Source: Campylobacterota bacterium (lineage in GTDB: Bacteria > Campylobacterota > Campylobacteria > Campylobacterales > Nitratiruptoraceae). From it: a DNA stretch of 64,000 nt. Position 1 is the stretch's first letter, and each line of letters opens with the position of its first letter. Location: NCBI GenBank assembly GCA_013153715.1, contig JAADDW010000014.1, forward strand, positions 1 to 64,000, given 5' to 3'. Shown piece after piece: positions 1 to 7,744 of this stretch. The notes under the pieces are model-generated. The model was not told the origin of the DNA and did no database searches. It saw nothing but the letters and a program-made list of their open reading frames with translations. The translations under genes and the position numbers were made by a program.

Positions 1-772
1 CAGGCAGGGCGATCTCCTTGGCGAAGAGGTAGATCGCCCCGTTGTAGAGGGTCATGAGATAGGCAAGAATGAGGCCGATAGGGAGAAGGAAGAGGGTTGT
101 GAAGAGGAGAACGATGACAAATCCTCCTACCAAGAGAATGAGGGACCAGAGGGTGATGAGGGAGAAGTAGTCCCAACTGAAGGTACCCTTCCAGAGGGTA
201 GGGGAGAAGAGGTAGAAGATACTCTTGAACCCATCTACGAAATCCTCGCTCTCAATGACCCTCCCCATCACCGCAGGAAAGGGGTAGAGGAAGATGAGAC
301 CGATGAGGAGGGTGATGAGAAAGGGGCTATGGGCCATGAGGGAGCCCATACTCTCCATAGCCTCCATACCCCTTTCGGGTTGGGCCATTTCAGCCATATC
401 TGTCCCGCCAGCCACTAGGACAATGATGAGGCCGAGGAGGAAGAAGTAGAGGAGGGTTAGGAGGAAGAGGGCGAGGAAGGCCCCGGAAGCTTGGGGGAGA
501 TAGCGGACCAGAAGATCTCCAATCTTCGTGTTGGCTGACACAAGGGCCATCTCTTCAGGCTCCCTGATCTCCAGAATCTTCCTCCCAAAGTAGATCTGGA
601 GGGAGAGGGAGAGAATGGAATACCCAAATACGGCCAGGAGTCCGATGATGGGAACCATTCCGAGGAGGTTGAGGAGAATGAATATTCCTAAGACAGCGAA
701 ATTGAGGGCATAGTTGCCCTTGAAAAAGTTCCAGGCGAGCCGCATGGCCGTTCCATTGGTGTACTGGATCAT
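1..772 (-). CDS. Integral membrane protein, C-terminal end beyond window
   Basis: Reading leftward from ATG at 770-772 gives an uninterrupted frame (start MIQYTNGTAMRLAW) that leaves the window at base 1, so the C terminus is missing. The start is supported by an AAGGAG ribosome-binding site six bases upstream. At least four to five long hydrophobic segments (for example around residues 22-45, 90-115, 140-160, 185-215, 225-245) alternate with short polar loops, so it is a polytopic inner-membrane protein. I recognise no catalytic motif and cannot name a family; it looks like the conserved multi-pass proteins often annotated as hypothetical. It is the last visible member of the leftward ruvA-to-mazG block, starting 25 bases after the MazG-like gene ends, so it is probably co-transcribed. 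Confidence 0.75.
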   Translation of the reverse strand, partial: MIQYTNGTAMRLAWNFFKGNYALNFAVLGIFILLNLLGMVPIIGLLAVFGYSILSLSLQIYFGRKILEIREPEEMALVSANTKIGDLLVRYLPQASGAFLALFLLTLLYFFLLGLIIVLVAGGTDMAEMAQPERGMEAMESMGSLMAHSPFLITLLIGLIFLYPFPAVMGRVIESEDFVDGFKSIFYLFSPTLWKGTFSWDYFSLITLWSLILLVGGFVIVLLFTTLFLLPIGLILAYLMTLYNGAIYLFAKEIALP

Positions 773-796
773 AATTGCTCCTTCTTTTTCTCTCTT

Positions 797-1144
797 TCAG
801 CACCCATCTTTCCTCACCTCTCCGGCAGAGTGGACAGGAAAGCGCTCCCTATTCTTCTCTATCTTCCTCTTACTGGCCCTGTAGAGATCAATATCGAGGA
901 CCGAAGCCAACCTCAGGAGGTAGTGGAGAACATCTGCCATCTCCTCCCCTATCTCCCTCCGCTCCTCTGGAGTGAACTCCTCCGGATCTCTGTCGCACCA
1001 CTGGAAGTGTTCCATGAGTTCCGCCGCTTCGATGGCCACACTCATGGCCAAATTTTTGGGGCGGTGGTACCCCTCCCACCCCCTCTCGGCTATGAAATTG
1101 TCCAGGAGCTCCTGGAGCTCCCCAAGGTCTCTACACTCTTCCAT
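797..1144 (-). CDS. MazG-like nucleotide pyrophosphohydrolase
   Basis: A 115-residue all-alpha NTP pyrophosphohydrolase of the MazG / RS21-C6 type, which hydrolyses (often non-canonical or pyrimidine) NTPs to NMP and pyrophosphate in the cytosol. The paired metal-binding signatures are visible: EAAELMEHFQW (ExxE) and, further on, GEEMADVLHYLL (ExxD). Length fits single-domain members. I chose ATG 1144 because it overlaps the HIT gene stop as TGATG and has GGAGG nearby; a GTG lies one codon upstream. Being coupled to a HIT hydrolase suggests a nucleotide-pool cleaning pair, which is inference. The exact nucleotide substrate cannot be read from sequence. Confidence 0.85.
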   Translation of the reverse strand: MEECRDLGELQELLDNFIAERGWEGYHRPKNLAMSVAIEAAELMEHFQWCDRDPEEFTPEERREIGEEMADVLHYLLRLASVLDIDLYRASKRKIEKNRERFPVHSAGEVRKDGC

Positions 1145-1644
1145 CACTCTCCTCCCAAGTAGTCTGGGGCCCTCTCCCTCAACTTCCTATAGATCTCCTC
1201 AAAGGAGGTGCTGTAAACCCGGGCATGGCCGACAGTCGTTATGAAATTGGTATCCCGCTCCCATCGGGGAACAAGGTGCATATGGATATGTTCCGCTATC
1301 CCGGCCCCGGCGGCGGCTCCCAAGTTCATACCGATATTGACCCCTTCGGCCCGGAGAATATCCTTGAGGAGCTTCACTCCCCGCTGGGTCAGTCGGGCCA
1401 TCTCCAGCCAACTCTCCCTGGGGAGGGTTTCGAGATTGTCAATGTGGCGGTAGGGGATCACCATGAAGTGGCCCGGAGTATAGGGGTAGCGGTTCATGAT
1501 GGCAAAGGAGTACCTCCCCCTGTAGAGGACCCCCAGCTCCCCATCTTCTTCTGGATGGGCGGCCGCATAACAGAAGACACACCCTTCCACCTTCTTCCCT
1601 GTCACATAGTCACTCCGCCACGGAGCATAGAGGAGATCGAACAT
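1144..1644 (-). CDS. HIT family (histidine triad) nucleotide hydrolase
   Basis: A 166-residue histidine-triad protein. The catalytic HxHxH signature is present as EHIHMHLVPRW, and an N-terminal YVTGKKVEGCVFC segment resembles that of HIT proteins of the Ap4A-phosphorylase/Fhit-like branch. Such enzymes cleave nucleoside phosphoramidates or dinucleoside polyphosphates in the cytosol. The ATG at 1644 (MFDLLYAPWRSDYV) is preferred over GTG 1650 because AAGG lies about eight bases ahead of it. The gene sits directly after the TRAP permease and overlaps the MazG-like gene by one base, so it is translated from the same leftward mRNA. The substrate is not determinable here. Confidence 0.88.
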   Translation of the reverse strand: MFDLLYAPWRSDYVTGKKVEGCVFCYAAAHPEEDGELGVLYRGRYSFAIMNRYPYTPGHFMVIPYRHIDNLETLPRESWLEMARLTQRGVKLLKDILRAEGVNIGMNLGAAAGAGIAEHIHMHLVPRWERDTNFITTVGHARVYSTSFEEIYRKLRERAPDYLGGE

Positions 1645-1646
1645 AG

Positions 1647-3497
1647 TCACACCTTCACGAGAGATGGAAAGAGAAAGATAATGAGGAGAACCAAGAGCTG
1701 AATGAGAATGAAGGGGACGACCCCCCTGTAGATCTGGGCTGTGGAGACCAGATGCCCCCCACTCCCCTTGAGGTAGAAGAGGCTGAAGCCGAAGGGGGGA
1801 GTGAGGAAGCTGGTCTGGAGGTTGAGGGCTACAAGTATGCCAAACCAGATGGGATCTATTCCAAAGTGGGCTATGACCGGGACGAAGAGGGGGATGACGA
1901 CAAAGCTGATCTCCACAAAGTCGATGAAGAAGCCGAGGAGGAGGATGGAGACCATGGCGATCCAGATGAAGGTGGTAGGATCTCCGATCTCATAGCTGAA
2001 GAAGTGGTGGACCAGCTCCTCCCCTCCAATCTCGTTGAAGACGAGGCTGAAGGCTGTGGCCCCGATGAGAATGGTGAAGATCATGGCCGAAAGTTTGACG
2101 CTCTCCAGGGCCACATAGCGGATGACGGCTCTATTGAGGGTTCCGGAGTGGTAGGTGAGGAGGAGGGCACCAATAACTCCCATTGCCGCCGACTCTGTAG
2201 GGGTGGCTATTCCGGCAAATATGGAACCCAGAACGGCGATGATGAGGGCCGCCGCCGGGAGAATGGCCTCCAGGAGCTCCCTCAGACTGGGACGGTGGGG
2301 GAGGCGGACAGGGGGGGCCGCCTCAGGCTTCAGAGAGGCGTAGATCAGAATATAGAGAATATAACCGACTACCAGGAGGAGGCCCGGAACGACGGCGGCC
2401 TTAAAGAGATCCCCTACACTCACACTGAGGACATCGCCCAAAACGATGAGGACGATGGAGGGGGGAATGATCTGGCCGAGGGTTCCACTGGCGGCGATGG
2501 TCCCACTTGCCAGGGAGCGGTCGTAGCCGTACTGGACCATAATGGGAAGGGTGATGAGGCTCATCATGACCACACTGGCCCCTACAATACCTGTGGCGGC
2601 GGCCAGTATAGCCCCGACCACCACGACTCCCACAGCCAGCCCTCCGGGCAACTCTCCAAAGAGGGCCCCCAGATTCTCCAGGAGGGTCTTGGCAATACCG
2701 CTCTTCTCCAGAATGAGCCCCATCAGAATAAAGAGGGGAACGGCCATGAGGGTAAAGTTCTGCATGATCCCGTAGATCCGCATAGGGAGCATGGAGAAGA
2801 TGGAGAGGGGAATATCGAGATCGATGGTGGCGAAGAGGAGCCCCACCACTCCGAAGACAAAGGCGACCCGAAAGCCGAGGAAGAGGAGGAGAAGGGCTGT
2901 CAGGAACATGAGGAGGGCAGGGTGGATCCAGAAGAGAGCCTCTGAGAGGGCCAGGAGAACCACCACCCCACCAACTGCCAGGGTGACAGCCCCCACCTGG
3001 AGGAGGGAGACCCTCCTCCTCAACTTCACCATCTCCGCCACCCCCTGGAGAGCCAGGGAGAGGGCGAAGATGAGAATGGTCCCCTTGATGAGGTAGCGGC
3101 AACAGAGTCCCCCTGGATCTCCCGATCCTTCGTACTGGGCTAGACTCTGGAGGGTGAAGGTGAGGGAGAAGTAGGCCAGAACGAGGGAGAAGGGGAGGAC
3201 CAGGAGGAGGGCATCGAGAAATTTGATGAGCCCCTTGGTCCTGGGGGAGAACTTCTCGAAGAGAATATCAACCCGGACATGTTTATCATGGGCCAGGGTG
3301 TAGGCGGAGGAGAGGAGAAAGGTGAGGTCGAAGAGGTGCCACTCCAGCTCCTGGAGGGCTATCGATCCGCTGTGGAAGAGGTACCGCATGAAGGCGTCGT
3401 AGAAGACCAGAAAGGCCAGGAGAAGGGCGGCCACAGCTCCCACACCGGCCAGGAGACGGTTGAACCGATCGATGGAGAGAGCCACTCTATCTATCAT
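1647..3497 (-). CDS. TRAP transporter permease, fused small and large subunits (DctQM)
   Basis: A 616-residue fusion of the two membrane subunits of a tripartite ATP-independent periplasmic transporter. Residues 1-165 are the four-helix DctQ-like part (including LQELEWHLFDLTFLLSSAYT). From about residue 185 the DctM-like part begins, with roughly a dozen transmembrane helices and the typical TGIVGASVVMMSLITLP and ATPTESAAMGVIGAL segments. These systems import organic acids (C4-dicarboxylates, keto acids, sialic acid and others) using a Na+ gradient. The periplasmic binding protein DctP that sets specificity is not in the window, so the substrate is unknown. It follows the 38-residue miniprotein with an 11-base overlap and precedes the HIT gene. 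A transport gene inside a cell-wall gene run is unusual. Confidence 0.93.
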   Translation of the reverse strand: MIDRVALSIDRFNRLLAGVGAVAALLLAFLVFYDAFMRYLFHSGSIALQELEWHLFDLTFLLSSAYTLAHDKHVRVDILFEKFSPRTKGLIKFLDALLLVLPFSLVLAYFSLTFTLQSLAQYEGSGDPGGLCCRYLIKGTILIFALSLALQGVAEMVKLRRRVSLLQVGAVTLAVGGVVVLLALSEALFWIHPALLMFLTALLLLFLGFRVAFVFGVVGLLFATIDLDIPLSIFSMLPMRIYGIMQNFTLMAVPLFILMGLILEKSGIAKTLLENLGALFGELPGGLAVGVVVVGAILAAATGIVGASVVMMSLITLPIMVQYGYDRSLASGTIAASGTLGQIIPPSIVLIVLGDVLSVSVGDLFKAAVVPGLLLVVGYILYILIYASLKPEAAPPVRLPHRPSLRELLEAILPAAALIIAVLGSIFAGIATPTESAAMGVIGALLLTYHSGTLNRAVIRYVALESVKLSAMIFTILIGATAFSLVFNEIGGEELVHHFFSYEIGDPTTFIWIAMVSILLLGFFIDFVEISFVVIPLFVPVIAHFGIDPIWFGILVALNLQTSFLTPPFGFSLFYLKGSGGHLVSTAQIYRGVVPFILIQLLVLLIIFLFPSLVKV

Positions 3498-3603
3498 CTA
3501 ATCCCCTTCTCTTCAGATAGAGCTCTACCCCCCTTTGGAGGGCGACAATGAAGAGGACAAGGGCGGTGATCGCCACCATCTCTAACAGAATGGTCTCTAT
3601 CAT
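3487..3603 (-). CDS. 38-residue single-span membrane miniprotein
   Basis: A short frame, MIETILLEMVAITALVLFIV followed by ALQRGVELYLKRRGLDDR. Its ATG overlaps the murF stop as ATGA (3600-3603), and its TAG lies 11 bases inside the start of the TRAP permease (ATGATAGATAG). Such tight packing on both sides, one hydrophobic span (about residues 5-23) and a basic amphipathic tail argue for a real translated gene rather than chance. It could be an assembly subunit of the TRAP permease, or act with membrane-anchored MurF, or serve mainly to couple translation from murF into the permease. No family recognised. Confidence 0.6.
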   Translation of the reverse strand: MIETILLEMVAITALVLFIVALQRGVELYLKRRGLDDR

Positions 3604-5024
3604 AGGTAGGCCGGAGTATCGTTGCTGAAGAGGATGAGATCCCCCGGACGGCTCTCCTTGGCCAAAACCCTCTCCAGCTCCCCCTTCTCCTCTACCACCA
3701 CTGTGGGAATCTCGATATGGCTCTTCAGGATCTCTCTATTGATCTTTCCCGTTATAATGGCCAGATCGAAGACCTCATTGATCTTCTCCGCCAATTTCAC
3801 ATTGACCTCCTTTCCACTCTCCACAATTCCAGGAGTGACGACGATCTTCCTCCCCTCGTACCCTCTGACCAGCTGGTAAGAGGCCACCATCCCCTCCAAA
3901 TTGCCGTTGAAGCTGTCATCGATAATCACCTTCCCTCCAGCCTCTATCCGTTCTAGCCGGTGGGGAACCCCTTTGAGTCGGGCCACCCGCTCCACGAGGC
4001 TCTCCATCTCCACCCCCAATTCCCGGGCGGCCAGAACGGCGAGGGCGATGTTGAGGGCGTTGAACCCCCCCAGAATGGGGGCCTCAAAGTGGAACTCCTC
4101 CCCATCGATCTCCAGATCGAACTGGATCCCTTGGAGACTCTCCCGGACATTCTTTATATTCTTTCCCACCTTGACGATGGCGGGATTCTCCCTGATCTCA
4201 ACTCCATCCCAGAGAAAGGCTCTCTTCAGCCTCCTACTCCTGAGGAGCTCCAACTTTGTTAATATGATACGCTCTAAACTCTTAAAATACTCTATATGTT
4301 GGGGACCAATTTTCCCAATAATGGCGTAGTGGTGGTCGAGGAGCCGGGCTATCTCCTCTATATCTCCAGGTTCCCTGGCCCCCGCCTCCACAATATAGAC
4401 CTCCGTATCGGAGGGGAGGTTCTCGTTAATATCCTTAATAATTCCGGGGAGGGTGTTGACACTCCGAGGAGTCCTGTAGGCCCTGAAATCGGGGCTGATC
4501 AGTTGGTAGAGAAAGTTTTTGATACTGGTCTTCCCATAGCTCCCCGTAATGGCCACTATGGTCGGATCGACAGACCTCAACCTCTCTAAAGCTCTACTCC
4601 GGAAGGAGCGGAGGAGGAGATACTCCACTCCGGAGGAGACCAGGAGGGCCGAGGCCAGGGGAGCCACCGTGGAGAAGAGGGAGCACCCCTTGGCGAGACA
4701 GAGGGTATCCCAGAGGAGGGTAAAGAGGAGGAGAAGTCCGAAGAACCGCTTGACCCGTCCCGTGAAGACCAGCCTCCTATCGATTCTCCTGAGCCAGAGG
4801 AAGAGGGCCAGCCCGTAGAGGAGGTCGACTGCCAGGACCCACTCCCTCACAGCCATATAGCTGAAGAGGGGGAGGAGGAAGAGGGGAATATGGAGCCACG
4901 GCCTGTGGTGGTGGAGGAGAATGCGGTCCACTCTGTAGTTGTACCATTGGAGGTTGAGAATCAGATAGTAGCCCAGGAGGAGGACAAGGATCAGATGTCC
5001 CCCCAGATGGAGGAGGGTGGTCAT
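3600..5024 (-). CDS. murF: UDP-N-acetylmuramoyl-tripeptide--D-alanyl-D-alanine ligase, membrane-anchored form
   Basis: A 474-residue Mur ligase that adds D-Ala-D-Ala to UDP-MurNAc-tripeptide, the last cytoplasmic step of peptidoglycan precursor synthesis. The ATP loop GSYGKTS is at residues 161-167, followed by YIVEAGAREPGDIEEIA and the C-terminal rhombosome-type HRLERIEAGGKVIIDDSFNGN segment. Instead of the usual soluble substrate-binding domain, residues 1-140 hold about five hydrophobic segments, so the enzyme is probably tethered to the inner membrane. As far as I recall this N-terminal layout is shared by Campylobacter MurF. It overlaps the acylphosphatase gene by an ATGA and lies in the conserved ruvA-ddl-hydrolase-murF order. 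Confidence 0.93.
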   Translation of the reverse strand: MTTLLHLGGHLILVLLLGYYLILNLQWYNYRVDRILLHHHRPWLHIPLFLLPLFSYMAVREWVLAVDLLYGLALFLWLRRIDRRLVFTGRVKRFFGLLLLFTLLWDTLCLAKGCSLFSTVAPLASALLVSSGVEYLLLRSFRSRALERLRSVDPTIVAITGSYGKTSIKNFLYQLISPDFRAYRTPRSVNTLPGIIKDINENLPSDTEVYIVEAGAREPGDIEEIARLLDHHYAIIGKIGPQHIEYFKSLERIILTKLELLRSRRLKRAFLWDGVEIRENPAIVKVGKNIKNVRESLQGIQFDLEIDGEEFHFEAPILGGFNALNIALAVLAARELGVEMESLVERVARLKGVPHRLERIEAGGKVIIDDSFNGNLEGMVASYQLVRGYEGRKIVVTPGIVESGKEVNVKLAEKINEVFDLAIITGKINREILKSHIEIPTVVVEEKGELERVLAKESRPGDLILFSNDTPAYL

Positions 5025-5293
5025 GGAACAATCCTGAAACCGCCGCTGAACCTCTCCTCTATCTCCTCCATCTCAATCCCATCTACCCTGGCCAGAGGGG
5101 GCCCCTCCCGCAAACCCTCCATAAACTTCCGGAACTGCTCCTCGTCGGACCAGGTGGCCCCCACCTCCACACTTCCGTCAGGGAGATTGCGAACATAGCC
5201 GTTGATACCGAGTCTGTTGGCCAACCGCTCTGTAAACTTCCTGAACCAGACCCCTTGGACCCTTCCAACAACTCTACATCGACAGCTTCCCAT
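5021..5293 (-). CDS. acyP: Acylphosphatase
   Basis: A 90-residue alpha/beta-sandwich acylphosphatase, which hydrolyses carboxyl-phosphate bonds such as acetyl phosphate or carbamoyl phosphate. The signature VVGRVQGVWFRKFTERLA carries the phosphate-binding Arg, and INGYVRNLPDGSVEV carries the catalytic Asn. The length is typical. The ATG at 5293 has AGGAG five bases ahead. It overlaps the end of the alpha/beta hydrolase by 20 bases and the start of murF by four, so it is an embedded member of the operon. Its role next to cell-wall genes is unknown; it may be neutral housekeeping. Confidence 0.92.
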   Translation of the reverse strand: MGSCRCRVVGRVQGVWFRKFTERLANRLGINGYVRNLPDGSVEVGATWSDEEQFRKFMEGLREGPPLARVDGIEMEEIEERFSGGFRIVP

Positions 5294-6005
5294 AGTGCTC
5301 CTTTATCTTCTGGGCTATCTCTCCGCTGTGGTGGAGGAAGAAGTAGTGATCCCCGTCCAAGACAATCAGTTTACTCCTGGGAATAATATCCCTCATGATC
5401 TCCCCGCTCTTGAGGGGGGTAGCCATATCCCCCTTTCCCCAGAAGAGGAGGACCTCTCGGGTGTAGGAGGCAAAGATATTCCGAAAATCCTCATTGACCA
5501 CATTCTTAAATGTGGCATACATGGCCTCACCCATATTTTTGGCATCCTCCGCCACAAAAAACCGCCTGATCTTCTGGCCCCCGAAGGGTTTCAACATTTT
5601 GAAGAGGGCTATCTTCATCCGTATGGTCCACGGCTTGGGGCAGACAATCCCCGCACTGCTCAAGAGAACCAGGAGCCTAGGCTCCAAGAGGGTAGCCACC
5701 TTCCCTCCGAAACTATGGCCCACCACAATATCTTTGGAGACCCCTACCTCATCCAGAAAGGCATCCACAATCTGGGCGTACTTCCTGCTGTTGAGAACTT
5801 TGTCGTTGGGACTCTTCCCAAAACCGGGAAGGTCGATATAGACATGGCGGAACTCAGGGAGAAGATTACCAAAAGCCCCCTTCATAATCTCTTTATTGCT
5901 CCCCCATCCATGGAGAAAGATAATATCTCCAACCCTTTTCCTGTTCTTCATCTCGTAGGAGATCTCGAAGAGATCTCCATCTACATTGACTCTCTTAATA
6001 GCCAC
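5274..6005 (-). CDS. Alpha/beta hydrolase
   Basis: A 243-residue alpha/beta-hydrolase-fold protein. Visible elements are the oxyanion-hole FLHGWGSN, the nucleophile elbow VGHSFGGKVA (catalytic Ser), the acid region LLFWGKGDMATP and the C-terminal LDGDHYFFLHHSGE with the catalytic His. The start is GTG at 6005, preceded by AAGGAAG; the nearby ATG at 6010 is in another frame. The homologue in Campylobacter (between murF and ddl) has no firmly assigned substrate as far as I know, so esterase, thioesterase or carboxylesterase activity are all possible. A separate promoter-like TAAAAT lies upstream at 6068-6073. Confidence 0.88.
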   Translation of the reverse strand: MAIKRVNVDGDLFEISYEMKNRKRVGDIIFLHGWGSNKEIMKGAFGNLLPEFRHVYIDLPGFGKSPNDKVLNSRKYAQIVDAFLDEVGVSKDIVVGHSFGGKVATLLEPRLLVLLSSAGIVCPKPWTIRMKIALFKMLKPFGGQKIRRFFVAEDAKNMGEAMYATFKNVVNEDFRNIFASYTREVLLFWGKGDMATPLKSGEIMRDIIPRSKLIVLDGDHYFFLHHSGEIAQKIKEHYGKLSM

Positions 6006-6067
6006 TCCATCTTCCTTTTTCGAGAACTATTTTTTCTATTTTAACATTTAAACATAAGAAAAACATA

Positions 6068-6073
6068 ATTTTA
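6068..6073 (-). promoter_or_regulatory. Candidate -10 element for the hydrolase-murF segment
   Basis: On the minus strand the sequence reads GGGTAAAATTATG, a TAAAAT hexamer about 60 bases ahead of the hydrolase GTG. The 98-base gap between ddl and the hydrolase is AT-rich apart from a CCCCC-TCCA-GGGGG inverted repeat (6074-6087) that could end part of the ddl transcript. It resembles other GGTAAAAT elements in this window, but there is no clear -35 box. Confidence 0.35.
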
Positions 6074-6103
6074 CCCCCTCCAGGGGGGAGAGAGGGGGAT
6101 CTT

Positions 6104-7126
6104 TTACTTCTTGGCGGAGATGGAGTTGAGGTATCTGTAGTCAACGGAGATGGGGCGCTCCTTGGGAAGGTTTCGGGCCAGCTCGTCCAAGACGCTCCTA
6201 AAATTGTCAAAGAGGTAGTGGGCCAAACTACCGGGAACAGGGTTGATCTCATTGATATAGACCCGATCTCTGTGGACAAAGAAATCTATTCTGATAATGG
6301 CCCCGAGGAAGAGGGGTTCATAGACCTTGACGAAACACTCCTTGATCCGCTCGCTGAGGGCCGCTGGAAGTTGGGCCTCCTCCACCTTCTCCTGTCGGAA
6401 ATCTTTGTACTTCTTGTCGAAATCCAGAAAATCCCGCTTCTCGACTCTCTCCAATTTGGAGAAGAGGAAACCGCTCCCCCGACACCCCGCCAGATTGTAC
6501 TCCTCTATCCCCTGGAAGAAGGGCTCTATGAGGACCTCATCATCAAACTCGAAGGCCACATCGAGGGCGTAGCTCAACTCACTCTCCTGGCGGACGACAC
6601 TCACCCCAATACTGCTCCCGAGCCTCAAGGGTTTAATGATAATGGGGTAGTCAAACTGGATCGGCTCTATCTTCTCCCGCTTCAGGAGCTGGTACTCGAT
6701 GACATCACACCCTATCCCCTTGGCGTAGAGTTTGGTAAAGAGTTTGTTGTAACTCATGACGCTCCCCTCTATTCGGGGGCCGATAAAGGGAATTCCGTGG
6801 AACATGAGGAGGGCCGCCATCTTCCCATCCTCCCCGTCGGCTCCATGGATCAGATTGATAGCCACATCGAAAGGGACCCTCTTCTCCCTGAAGAGTCCCC
6901 GCCGATAGAACCCTCCCTTCCCAAGTTCCAGCCGGGGAAACCGCTTGTACTCCCCTTTGGTGAAGAGGGAGGATCGGAGCTGATCGGATTCTATGAGATA
7001 GAAGTTATGTTCCTGATCCAGAAAGATAAAGGAGGCTGTCGGGAGCTTCTCCTTCAAAGCTATAGCACTGACAATACTGATCTCATGCTCATAGCTCCTA
7101 CCTCCAAATATAATTCCATACTTCAT
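6104..7126 (-). CDS. ddl: D-alanine--D-alanine ligase
   Basis: A 340-residue ATP-grasp ligase that joins two D-alanines using ATP, supplying the dipeptide that MurF attaches. The N terminus MKYGIIFGGRSYEHEISIVS is typical, with INLIHGADGEDGKMAALLM and IIIKPLRLGSSIGVSVVRQ in the ATP-grasp core and the metal-binding FFVHRDRVYINEINPVPGSL near the end. I use the ATG at 7126, five bases after AGGAG, rather than GTG 7132. It lies nine bases after ruvA. Together with murF, murC and alr elsewhere in this window it covers much of the D-Ala branch of peptidoglycan synthesis. Confidence 0.96.
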   Translation of the reverse strand: MKYGIIFGGRSYEHEISIVSAIALKEKLPTASFIFLDQEHNFYLIESDQLRSSLFTKGEYKRFPRLELGKGGFYRRGLFREKRVPFDVAINLIHGADGEDGKMAALLMFHGIPFIGPRIEGSVMSYNKLFTKLYAKGIGCDVIEYQLLKREKIEPIQFDYPIIIKPLRLGSSIGVSVVRQESELSYALDVAFEFDDEVLIEPFFQGIEEYNLAGCRGSGFLFSKLERVEKRDFLDFDKKYKDFRQEKVEEAQLPAALSERIKECFVKVYEPLFLGAIIRIDFFVHRDRVYINEINPVPGSLAHYLFDNFRSVLDELARNLPKERPISVDYRYLNSISAKK

Positions 7127-7134
7127 CGACACTC

Positions 7135-7695
7135 CTAGATCTGCTGTATTTTGCGAAGAGCCTCTTTGACGAGGGAGGCTGTATCCCGTCCCCTACTCTC
7201 ACAACGGCTCAGAACCTCTCTGATTCTCTCCTGGGGAAAACCGAGGGCCTCCAGGGCCTGCATCGCTTCTGTTAAGGGGCCCTCCATTCCAGAGGTGAGG
7301 GGTTTGAAATCCTCCAACTCCAGGAGAATTCTCTGGGCACTCTTGGATCCCACCCCCGGAACCTTTTTGAGCATCTTGAGGTCCTTCCGTCCCACAATCT
7401 CCCCGAACTCCTGGGGGGTGAAGGTGGAACAGATGGCTAGGGCCACCTTGGGACCCACCCCGTTGATCTTGATCAACCGATCGAAGAGACGCTTCTCCTC
7501 TCTCTCCAGAAATCCATAGAGGGTCTGGCCATCTTCTCGGGAGATGAGGGTTGTGTGGATTGTGATGGTATCGCCCTTCTCGATGAGGTGGGCTGTATTG
7601 AGGGAGATGAGAAGCTCATAGATGACACCGTGGACATCGAGATGGAGAAATGTTCTCTCTTTCTCTACAACACTGCCTCGCAACCCGACGATCAT
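7135..7695 (-). CDS. ruvA: Holliday junction branch migration protein RuvA
   Basis: A 186-residue RuvA, the DNA-binding tetramer that holds Holliday junctions flat for the RuvB motor during recombinational repair. The N-terminal OB fold starts MIVGLRGSVVEKERTFLHLD. Two helix-hairpin-helix segments follow (INGVGPKVALAI and VPGVGSKSAQRILLEL), and a flexible linker leads to the C-terminal RuvB-binding helices (EALGFPQERIREVL). It heads the leftward block and diverges from the MFS gene over only about 50 bases, where facing promoter elements sit. Neither ruvB nor ruvC is in the window, which is normal for Campylobacterota. Confidence 0.96.
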   Translation of the reverse strand: MIVGLRGSVVEKERTFLHLDVHGVIYELLISLNTAHLIEKGDTITIHTTLISREDGQTLYGFLEREEKRLFDRLIKINGVGPKVALAICSTFTPQEFGEIVGRKDLKMLKKVPGVGSKSAQRILLELEDFKPLTSGMEGPLTEAMQALEALGFPQERIREVLSRCESRGRDTASLVKEALRKIQQI

Positions 7696-7722
7696 CAGAT
7701 CCCTTCACTTTCAATCGACCCA

Positions 7723-7728
7723 ATTTTA
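7723..7728 (-). promoter_or_regulatory. Extended -10 element for ruvA operon
   Basis: Minus strand reads ATGGTAAAATTG, i.e. TGnTAAAAT, about 28 bases upstream of the ruvA ATG. It lies back to back with the MFS -10 (7732-7737), so the two polymerases would compete for overlapping DNA. No convincing -35 is visible, as is common for Campylobacterota sigma-70 promoters. Confidence 0.5.
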
Positions 7729-7731
7729 CCA

Positions 7732-7737
7732 TATAAT
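7732..7737 (+). promoter_or_regulatory. -10 element immediately before the MFS start
   Basis: A perfect TATAAT ends seven bases before the ATG at 7745. Initiation at the usual distance would put the first mRNA base at or within a base or two of the start codon, so the transcript would be leaderless. No ribosome-binding site is visible ahead of the ATG, which is consistent. Confidence 0.55.
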
Positions 7738-7744
7738 TGCCACT

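Noticed and set aside
1752-2945. Long rightward frame opposite the TRAP permease, rich in Asp, Glu and Gly
   Set aside because: It is the antisense shadow of a hydrophobic transporter gene; composition is low-complexity, it has no ribosome-binding site and no recognisable domain.
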